A DNA stretch of 22,050 nt from Alectoria sarmentosa (taxonomy: Eukaryota > Ascomycota > Lecanoromycetes > Lecanorales > Parmeliaceae): the NCBI GenBank assembly GCA_009733775.1, contig WOGZ01000447.1, positions 1 through 22,050 of the forward strand, written 5' to 3'. The notes below the pieces were generated by a model. The model worked only from the letters and a program-made list of their open reading frames with translations, made no database searches and was not told the DNA's origin. Shown piece by piece: positions 11,141 to 17,532 of the stretch (the first letter of the stretch is position 1; each line of letters starts with the position of its first letter). Both the position numbers and the translations under genes were made by a program.

Positions 11141-11761
11141 GACACGATATCATCTAAGCTTTAGGCACGTCCTCAACGCATCCTGCTCCACGAGTCCCGT
11201 GTCGATGTCAAATCCGTGAGTACCGTATAAGCGGTAGAAACCATCGCCGCGCTCTTTATTTTCCGTTGCGCCATTCATTCTGACAGTGAAATAATCTTAC
11301 CTCTGGTCTCCACCCATGATCTCAAACCCAAACCACTCGCTCGTCCCCCCAGCAGTCTGGAGACTGGCGTTCCGTCATCGAATCCCTGCGTCATGATTGG
11401 ATTGGAAAGGACAGGCCCCGCCAATCGCCACCAACCTTTCCCCAACACCACCCACACTCGCTCCTACACATATCCCGATTTCCAACACTCTATATCAAAT
11501 CGAGAAAAAGAAAAGGGCAACAATCCCCCCAGGCGCCGCTTCATAAAAACCCTCCTCTCAAAAACACAAGAAACGAAACAGAATAAACCCATCACCCTCA
11601 TGGATAAAAACAAAACCAAAAACAAAAAAATTCGCACAGTGCGAATTTAGAGAGCTGGAGGGGTCCTCAACGAAAGTGACAGACAGACTATCCTTGCCTT
11701 CTTACACCTACTCAAACTCATCATCTTCATCATTGTCATCACTGCAGCCCCAAAAAACTCC
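11141..11761. other. Intergenic stretch
   Basis: No supported gene. It holds one core of the dispersed repeat (about 11261-11276), a C-rich stretch with few G, and the perfect 21-bp palindrome described separately. An open frame at 11393-11650 has biased, low-complexity composition and no family signal. Confidence 0.5.
11628..11648. repeat. Perfect palindrome, 10-bp arms
   Basis: AAATTCGCAC (11628-11637) and GTGCGAATTT (11639-11648) are exact reverse complements around a single A. The palindrome sits just left of the satellite region. It could be a dimeric regulator site or the stem of a transcript hairpin. Confidence 0.7.
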
Positions 11762-11942
11762 TATAATCAAATCAAAGCATCATCACTCATTATCTCTTAA
11801 TATATATTCAATTTAATTTCTAATAGCGCTCGCTATCAAACGTTAATACAAAAATATAATAAATTTATACTTCATTTCTGGGCCGAGATGGAAGGTGAAA
11901 GTGCTGCGTATGTTGTATCGTGTCAAGATAGATAGATAAATA
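11762..11942. repeat. Composite satellite unit, copy A (short form)
   Basis: The order is TATAATCAAATCAAAGCATC, about four degenerate 10-bp units, CGCTCGCTATCAAACG, an AT-rich stretch, GGGCCGAGATGGAAGGTG and GTCAAGATAGA, leading into a GATA/GACA tract. The same blocks recur in the same order in copy B at 12341-12880. Copy A is about 300 bp shorter because its 10-bp array is small. Confidence 0.75.
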
Positions 11943-12040
11943 GACAGATAGACGGATAGGCAGATAGACAGATAGACAGATAGACAGACAGACAGACAAA
12001 TAAAGAAACAAGACAAGACAGATAGACAGACAAGGCAGAT
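11927..12040. repeat. GATA/GACA microsatellite
   Basis: Imperfect tetranucleotide tract of GATA and GACA units, directly following copy A. Its long Leu/Ser/Cys-rich antisense reading frames are repeat translations, not genes. Confidence 0.9.
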
Positions 12041-12053
12041 AAACAAACACACA

Positions 12054-12090
12054 CTCTATCTCTTTCTCTCTTTCTCTCTCTCTCTCTTTT

Positions 12091-12123
<33 letters not shown>

Positions 12124-12144
12124 CTCTCTCTTTCTCCCCCTCTC
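12054..12144. repeat. CT (polypyrimidine) microsatellite
   Basis: About 90 bp of (CT)n and TTTCTC on the plus strand, essentially without purines. It is complementary in character to the GA tract at 13049-13209. Confidence 0.9.
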
Positions 12145-12207
12145 ACACGCAGAAAGGGAGACCAAAAGGCAAAAAAAGGAGGAGATAAAAAACCAAGAAC
12201 CCCATCA

Positions 12208-12318
12208 CCACCACCATCACCATCACCATCACCGTCACCGTCACCGTCACAATCATCACCATCATCACCATCATCACCACAACCACCACCATCATCACCA
12301 CCATCACAATCATCACTT
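12208..12318. repeat. CAT/CAC/CGT trinucleotide array
   Basis: Over 30 tandem trinucleotides, mostly CAC and CAT with three CGT-CAC pairs. One frame reads almost pure histidine, but no start codon or gene context supports a protein. Confidence 0.9.
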
Positions 12319-12340
12319 CAAATCCGATACAACCTTACTT

Positions 12341-12880
12341 TATAATCAAATCAAAACATCATCCTTCAACATTCCTCAACATCTCTCAATATCTTTCAAT
12401 TTTCTTCAACATCTTTTATTATCCTTTATTATCCCTCATTATTCTTCAACATCTTTCATCATTCTCATCATTTCTTAACATCACTCGTCATCCCTCAACA
12501 TCTTTCATCATCATCATCATCATCATCAAATCACAACATCATTTTCCGATATCCGTCGATATTTCTTAACATTTTTTAACATCCTCCATCATCTCTCATT
12601 ATCCTTTAACATCCTTCAACATCTTTTAACACCCCTCAACATCCCTCAATATCCCTCAACATCCCTCAACATCCCTCAAGAAACATCAAGCTGAATTCCC
12701 AACACCGCCCGCTCACTATCAAACGCTAAGACAATAATATAATAACAATAATAAACTTCGCGTTTTAATTCTTTCCTTCTTGGGCCGAAGATGGAAGGTG
12801 GAGGTGGAGGTGGAGATTTCTGCGTTGTCATGCCAGGACAGCGTGACATGTCAAGATAGACAGACAGACAGATAAACTAA
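12341..12880. repeat. Composite satellite unit, copy B (expanded form)
   Basis: Repeats the copy A block order: TATAATCAAATCAAAACATC, a long 10-bp array, CGCTCACTATCAAACGCTAA (18 of 20 identical to copy A), an AT-rich part, GGGCCGAAGATGGAAGGTGG with an extra GGAGGT expansion, then TGTCAAGATAGACAGACAGA. The two copies are about 580-880 bp apart depending on which block is aligned. Confidence 0.75.
12361..12680. repeat. 10-bp minisatellite, about 32 units
   Basis: Degenerate tandem array with consensus ATCCYTCAAC, most homogeneous at 12621-12680. It keeps its 10-bp register for about 320 bp apart from an internal (CAT)n slip at about 12500-12530. The period is close to one DNA helical turn. 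It has no spacers, so it is not CRISPR. Confidence 0.85.
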
Positions 12881-12946
12881 TAGATTCACACACACACACG
12901 CATAAGACACACATACACACGCACACACGCATAAGACACACACAAG
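12857..12946. repeat. GACA then CA/CGCA microsatellite
   Basis: A few GACA units end copy B and pass into CACACA with interspersed CGCATAAGACACA, which occurs twice. Confidence 0.8.
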
Positions 12947-13048
12947 GCGAGACCGAAATGCAAGCAAAGAAAAGGGAAAAGGCAAAGGCAAGGGAAAAGG
13001 TACGATTCATTTCGGGAAAAATGACTGTGTGAGCAGAAGCGGTGGCAC

Positions 13049-13160
13049 AGAGAGAGAGAAAAAAAGAAAAAGAGAGAGAGAGAGAGAGAAAAAGAGAGAG
13101 AGAAAAAAAGAGAGAGAGAAAAAGAGAGAAAAAGAAAAAGAAAAAAAGAGAGAAAAAGAG

Positions 13161-13209
<49 letters not shown>
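13049..13209. repeat. GA (polypurine) microsatellite
   Basis: About 160 bp of GA, GAAA and GAAAAA units without pyrimidines on the plus strand. Its Arg/Glu/Lys-rich reading frames are repeat translations. Confidence 0.9.
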
Positions 13210-13210
<1 letters not shown>

Positions 13211-13321
13211 TGATTGTTTGTTGCGGTTTAGCGGTTTTGTTTACCGGCTCAATCCTAGTCCCGTTGACAATTTATTAAAGTGCACATGTGGGACGCATGA
13301 TTCTGTCCGAAATTGAGTGTG

Positions 13322-13531
13322 ATGGACGACAGCTATCTGGTTGTGAGTATTTGCGGGCAAACATACAGAGAAAGTCCCTTTCAAGAACACACAAACACCA
13401 TTAGAAAGTTGAACAACATCACAGCGAATCCCAATGGTGCTATTTTGATCGTTAATGCTATATACAATTCCTCATCTCCTAACGGCGACTACAATTTCAT
13501 GATGTATTCATTCCGAGTAGCCCCAGCATAG
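13322..13531 (+). CDS. Small hypothetical protein, 69 aa
   Basis: ATG at 13322 opens a 69-codon frame to TAG at 13529-13531, with an in-frame TGA about 30 bases upstream. The product reads like a real domain fragment: beta-strand-like GAILIVNAIY and NFMMYSFRVAPA, with two potential N-glycosylation sequons (NIT and NSS). It has no signal peptide and no recognised family. It lies convergent to the catalase and ends only 30 bp from the catalase stop, so the catalase 3' UTR probably overlaps it. A GTGAGT donor-like site near its start leaves room for a different exon structure. It may be the last exon of a gene disrupted by the satellite expansion upstream. Confidence 0.35.
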   Translation: MDDSYLVVSICGQTYRESPFQEHTNTIRKLNNITANPNGAILIVNAIYNSSSPNGDYNFMMYSFRVAPA

Positions 13532-13560
13532 CAAGTTCTGACCTGAATGAGAGAGACCAA

Positions 13561-15390
13561 TCAGTGGCCGTTGGCACCGTTTGTAGCAGCCCCATTTACC
13601 CGTGTGCCATTCGTGCCAGCATGGCCATTGCTCTCCTTGTGCGTGCCCTTGATCGGCGCGCCGTTGTCGTCACGGGCGCTGGAGCCGACTTTGCCAGTCA
13701 TGCCGTTAGCGTTGCGAAGCGTCGGGTTGGAAGTCATGCCTGTACCATTGTTAGGGTCAGGTGCCACATAGTTTCATGATGATCAGTGCTCAGGCTTACC
13801 GTTGTGTGTACCGTTGAATCGCATATTGGCGATTCCGTTGTAGCCTTTTATACCAGTGGCCTCCTCCAGACGTGTGGCGAGGTCTTCAGACACCTCACGG
13901 AAGATGGCAATCTGGCGCTTGATGATCTCTGGGAAGCGGCATGTGGACATGTGGCCAGAGATGTTGGAAATGAAGCGGGCCTTGGCCTTGTCATCAAATA
14001 CCTTCTCCCAAAGAGCACGTGGAGCATTAAAGTCTTCAGGCTTGATCTCCGAGAGGAAGGTGACTGCCTCGCTAACGAATTTGCCATGGACATTGTCGAG
14101 ATCGACAGCGCGTTCGCGGAAGTTGATAGGCTCAATGGAAGACAAATAGTTGGGGCGGGAGCCTTGGTTGTAGAATGCCATGCTGCCATCGCGCTGGAAG
14201 TTGGCAACGCGGTGGCTGGTCCGGCTCGAGTTGACCGGAAGCTGCTGATAGTTGGCTCCGATCCTGTGGCGATGAGTGTCTGGGTAGGAGAAAAGGCGGC
14301 TTTGTAGAACGGGGTCTGCAGATGGCTCAATGCCCGGTGGCAGGTGAGCTGGGTTGAATGCAACCTGCTCAATTTCGGCGAAGTAGTTCTTGGCGTTCTC
14401 GTTCAATGTAAACTCGCCAACCTCACGGAGAGGGAACTGCTTGTGAGGCCAAACATGTGTCAAGTCAAAGACGTTGATCTTCTGCTTCTCCCAAAGCTCC
14501 TCGGCCTCCTTGGGAGTCATTGTCTGAAATTCGACTGTCCATGATGGGTAGTCGCCTTTCTCAATGGCCCCATACAGATCTTTCTGGGAATAATCGGGGG
14601 AGTAGTTGAAAGAATCCTCCTGGGTGATGAATTTGGTACCTTGCTTGGACTTCATGTGCATCTGAGCGTACACCCAATCACCAGCTTTGTTGACAAGCTT
14701 CAAGGTATGTCCACTGTATCCATGCATGTGACGGTAGCCGTCAGGGATACCTCGGTCACCCATGAGGATCAGGACTTGGTGAATGGACTCTGGGTTCTGA
14801 GACAGGTAATCCCAGAACATTGTGCTGTCATCGCTGTGGGTAAGATGTGTGGATGGGTCACGCTTCTGGGTATGGATGAAGTGAGGGAACTTGGCGGGAT
14901 CGCGCAAAAAGAAAACGGGTGTATTGTTGGCCACCATATCGAAGTTTCCTTCTTCGGTCCTGAACTTGACAGAAAAGCCTCGAGGGTCTCGAGCACAGTC
15001 GTGAGATCCAGCTTCGCCACCGACGGTTGAGAAGCGGACAGTGACGGGACATTCGTTGCCTGCCTTACTGAAGACATCGGCAAGGCAAAGGTCATCGAGA
15101 GGCTTGGTGCACTTGAAGGTCCCGTGTGCACCACTGCCCTTGGCGTGGACGACCCGCTCGGGGATACGCTCACGATCGAAGTGGGAGATGAGGTCGATCA
15201 GGTGGAAGTCTTGTAGCAGGAGTGGGCCGTTGGTACCAGCACGCTGAGTCTCGTATGGGTGAGGTATTGGGACGCCATTGCTGGTGGCGTAAACGGTCTC
15301 CTGGCTGGGAAGGTTGCGATCCTCCTCGTAGGTCCTGAACTGTCCAGCGAAAGCTTTGCCGTTGGCTTGGCCTGATGTTTGTGTTGTCAT
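13561..15390 (-). CDS. Haem catalase, two exons, 589 aa (join 15390-13800, 13739-13561)
   Basis: Monofunctional haem catalase (2 H2O2 to O2 and 2 H2O), a homotetramer in known relatives and of the small-subunit class by length. The active-site signature FDRERIPERVVHAKGSGAHG includes the essential His82. The essential distal Asn is Asn155 (NNTPVFFLRDP), and the haem-ligand motif RLFSYPDTH gives the proximal Tyr369 and Arg365. The start at 15390 follows a G-poor, C/T-rich leader and fits the family N-terminus. Unspliced, the frame ends after 535 aa (...NGKPEH). However, a 60-nt intron (13799-13740) near the end removes that stop and adds about 58 Asn/Gly/Thr-rich residues ending NGANGH. No PTS1 (SKL-type) signal is seen in either form, and there is no signal peptide, so a cytosolic location is likely or targeting is unconventional. 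The promoter holds CRE-like and CCAAT sites. Identity is certain; the C-terminus is inferred. Confidence 0.95.
13740..13799 (-). other. Predicted 60-nt intron in catalase
   Basis: On the minus strand the donor is G/GTAAGC, there is a perfect CTAAC branch site 15-11 nt before the 3' end, and the acceptor is TACAG. It contains two in-frame TGA stops. Its length is a multiple of three, so both sides are in one frame. Splicing joins codon AAC-G to GC-ATG (phase 1). Retention would give the shorter 535-aa protein. Confidence 0.75.
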
Positions 15391-15551
15391 ATTGATGTGA
15401 AATGATTCTGAGAGTATAGGTGGAACTGGTTGATGATGGTGATGAGGTAGAGGAGTATGGTGGAGGAAAGAAAGAGAAAAAAATTGAGAGGCGAACGTAT
15501 ATTAATCTACTGCGGGGTCCTCGGACTTGTTGCAGTTGGATCCAAGCACGA

Positions 15552-15573
15552 TTACGTCATGACCTTAGCCAAT
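15552..15573 (-). promoter_or_regulatory. CRE/ATF-like site and CCAAT box upstream of catalase
   Basis: TTACGTCA at 15552-15559 (TGACGTAA on the gene strand) lies about 165 bp before the catalase ATG and matches ATF/CREB-family bZIP half-consensus sites. CCAAT at 15569-15573 lies 10 bp away. In other ascomycetes, ATF-type factors and the CCAAT-binding complex act on oxidative-stress genes including catalases; here the role is inferred. Confidence 0.5.
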
Positions 15574-15575
15574 CA

Positions 15576-15611
15576 GGAAGATGCCGTTTGTGAGCAAAAG
15601 CGGCATCTTCC
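15576..15611. promoter_or_regulatory. Perfect 11-bp inverted repeat in catalase upstream region
   Basis: GGAAGATGCCG (15576-15586) and CGGCATCTTCC (15601-15611) are exact reverse complements with a 14-nt spacer. The inner ends form CCG-N14-CGG, an arrangement known for some dimeric Zn2Cys6 factors. It begins three bases beyond the CCAAT box. Confidence 0.6.
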
Positions 15612-15672
15612 GGGCATCGAGTTTGTGAAGTGCCGTCCAAGTCACCACCGTCTAAATTGTCATTCATTCCAC

Positions 15673-15688
15673 CATTGCGTCCGCAATG
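15673..15688. promoter_or_regulatory. Perfect 7-bp inverted repeat CATTGCG-TC-CGCAATG
   Basis: A second exact palindrome, about 285 bp upstream of the catalase start, with a 2-nt centre. It looks like a dimer-binding site; no factor can be named. Confidence 0.5.
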
Positions 15689-15718
15689 TCATTATTTCCC
15701 ATCCGACACATGGATGAT

Positions 15719-15724
15719 TATAAA
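15719..15724 (+). promoter_or_regulatory. TATAAA on the plus strand
   Basis: TATAAA lies about 30 bp upstream of the plus-strand ORF at 15752 and could drive it, divergently from the catalase. No other support. Confidence 0.25.
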
Positions 15725-15751
15725 GTCAGGCTATGGCTACCCTGGAAATAG

Positions 15752-16345
15752 ATGCCTGCATTACCCATGAATCCGTGTCAACTGTCAACTGCAAGCGAGT
15801 CTTCTGCACCGTCCGGGTGCATCTTCCGAGTATTAACGTGTGCTTCCGACCTGCCAAGTGCGTGCCTCGCCAACAGCATTCTCCCTTCCACCGGAGCCCA
15901 TCCTTTTCACACTCGCTCCCACACCCTCTCGAAACTCCACATTTCCCACAGACTCGTCCGCCTCCGGGGCCAACACCACAAATGTACTGGAAACGGATCT
16001 TTTCAAAAGACAAGTTGTCGCGATGCTGGCTCGCCTCGGAAAATGTCCCTGTTATTCTCGTATCCGGAAGCTGCCTGCGCGGGATTTGGGGTTTTGGCAC
16101 GAGTAGCTGATGAGGGGTTGCATGTACATAGGTGGCAAAAAATCGGTGTACGAAACTTCACAAGATCTAGCTCGATCCTGAAGCAACCACGAAACACACT
16201 TTCTTATCTCAATCCCTCTTCTGAACTCCTTTCCCACAAATGGATGGAGCCTAAGACCAACCCTCGTAAATCCCAGCTATATCACAATACAACACCATTC
16301 ACTCAAACACCCCTCCATCAATGTCTTCTCCCCCCCCCCATTTAA
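15752..16345 (+). CDS. Doubtful ORF, 197 aa
   Basis: Longest plus-strand frame in the interval between catalase and transporter, from ATG 15752 to TAA at 16343-16345, with a TATAAA about 30 bp upstream. The product is Ser/Pro/Leu-rich and basic, without recognisable domain, signal peptide or membrane pattern. Other frames on both strands are open for over 350 bases across the same stretch, so the sequence is simply poor in stops. The 3' end is low-complexity (poly-Pro from a C-run). It could be a lineage-specific gene, but chance is as likely. Confidence 0.18.
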   Translation: MPALPMNPCQLSTASESSAPSGCIFRVLTCASDLPSACLANSILPSTGAHPFHTRSHTLSKLHISHRLVRLRGQHHKCTGNGSFQKTSCRDAGSPRKMSLLFSYPEAACAGFGVLARVADEGLHVHRWQKIGVRNFTRSSSILKQPRNTLSYLNPSSELLSHKWMEPKTNPRKSQLYHNTTPFTQTPLHQCLLPPPI

Positions 16346-16431
16346 AGCAAGCAAGCGAGCAAAGGACCAGTTAAGGTCCATGTCAGGAACTCCCTCCAAC
16401 ATCCCGCCGCTTGTTGCATCGCCGGCATACT

Positions 16432-16501
16432 AATCCTGCCAACGCACCTGCCCCGCTACCTCGGTACAAACAATAGCGAAAGTAAAGTGCGTGGCAGGAT
16501 T
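16432..16501. repeat. Long imperfect inverted repeat (hairpin)
   Basis: ATCCTGCCAACGCAC (16433-16447) pairs with GTGCGTGGCAGGAT (16487-16500) over 14 bp with a single bulged A. One more A-T pair (16432/16501) extends the stem. The loop is 39 nt. No gene lies on either side within 900 bp to the right. Confidence 0.6.
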
Positions 16502-16619
16502 GCCTGGTCTAAAGGCTATTCCACGACGCCTCAACTAGAGGCAATAGAAGTCGACCTTGAGATTACAATACTCGAATCCCTATTCAACGGGCGTGTTTGT
16601 TCACCGCTTCTCCTGCGGC

Positions 16620-16647
16620 GATATAATCATCGTTCCTGATCAATTAC
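16620..16647 (+). repeat. Direct repeat, left copy
   Basis: 28-bp segment starting GATATAATCATCGTTCCT. It matches 24 of 28 positions of the segment at 17335-17362; the first 18 positions differ only once. It flanks the AT-rich patch. Confidence 0.6.
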
Positions 16648-16689
16648 GAGATCAACCTATACGTGATGTTGGTTATGAACCTTCTGCCA

Positions 16690-17270
16690 ATCGGAGGAGT
16701 CAATAGATCTCATGAATATTTGAGTACCTTTCATTCGGTTTGATTTTAATGATGATTATTGTACGAGTGAATCTCATTAATTTAATTATTAACGATAAAA
16801 ATTTCATCCCTCGAGGGTTCATACGTCGTATATTTTTAAATCCTCGCACTTTTTAAATAAAAAAATCACAAAAATCTTATTATAAAAATCTCGAGAAATT
16901 ATGATTACATACGTACGAGTATAAATTAATATACGAAATGTTTTCATACATCTAGATCACAACCCGTACAATTTAAATCTTATATTAAATTGTAACGAAC
17001 ATATAAATATTTTCGAATATGAATATTTGCTATATCGATGATCGAGGCTTGATGAATTAATGAAATGAATTTATTTCTCTTTCAACGATGCATATTTTAA
17101 TATATGCTCGATCGAGATCTTATAAAGATTTGAAATTGAAAATCAAAGGCATCGAGAAAGCGTTATATGAGAATTCGATTCCTTTCTTTCAACCTTGACG
17201 ATTTATTATTTCGCTCAAAATAAACTTATCCTATAAATTACAAGCCGAGATAAACTTCCTCCACGATCAG
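16690..17270. repeat. Small AT-rich, RIP-like patch
   Basis: About 580 bp of AT-rich DNA with CpG-biased cytosines (TCGA, ACGT, TCGAG), like a milder version of 1-5930. It has no coding potential. It is bracketed by the direct repeats at 16620 and 17335, which suggests a mutated insertion. Confidence 0.55.
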
Positions 17271-17334
17271 GGTCCAACGCTGTAGATTAGCCTATTACAA
17301 TCCCTGGACCGAAAACAAAAACAACTCACAGTTG

Positions 17335-17362
17335 GATATAATTATCGTTCCTTAGCAAGTAC
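17335..17362 (+). repeat. Direct repeat, right copy
   Basis: 28-bp segment starting GATATAATTATCGTTCCT, the partner of 16620-16647 in the same orientation, 715 bp away start to start. Confidence 0.6.
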
Positions 17363-17532
17363 TGTGCGGACAGCAGTGCCAAGGCGCGCCTAAAGTCGCA
17401 TCATAGACTGCAGGTAAGACTTTTGAACATGAGTACACTGTAATTTGTACAAAAATTAAAATAAAAGCGCCAGAAGCCTTCTCGTTCATTTGCTCCAAAA
17501 TTTATATCTATTTCTCAACGTCCATACCTGAT

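Noticed and set aside
11843..12165. Overlapping minus-strand ORFs of 69-93 codons
   Set aside because: Translations of GATA/GACA and CT repeats (Leu/Ser/Cys and Arg/Glu runs), open in several frames because the repeat lacks stops.
12208..12318. Poly-histidine reading frame
   Set aside because: Product of a CAC/CAT microsatellite; no start codon or conserved flanks.
12361..12680. CRISPR-like periodicity
   Set aside because: The 10-bp units abut directly with no spacers, in a eukaryotic context.
13029..13316. Arg/Glu/Lys-rich plus-strand ORFs
   Set aside because: Translation of the GA microsatellite in two frames.
13786..15247. Plus- and minus-strand ORFs up to 174 codons overlapping the catalase
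   Set aside because: Shadow frames of the catalase coding sequence, with no motif of their own.
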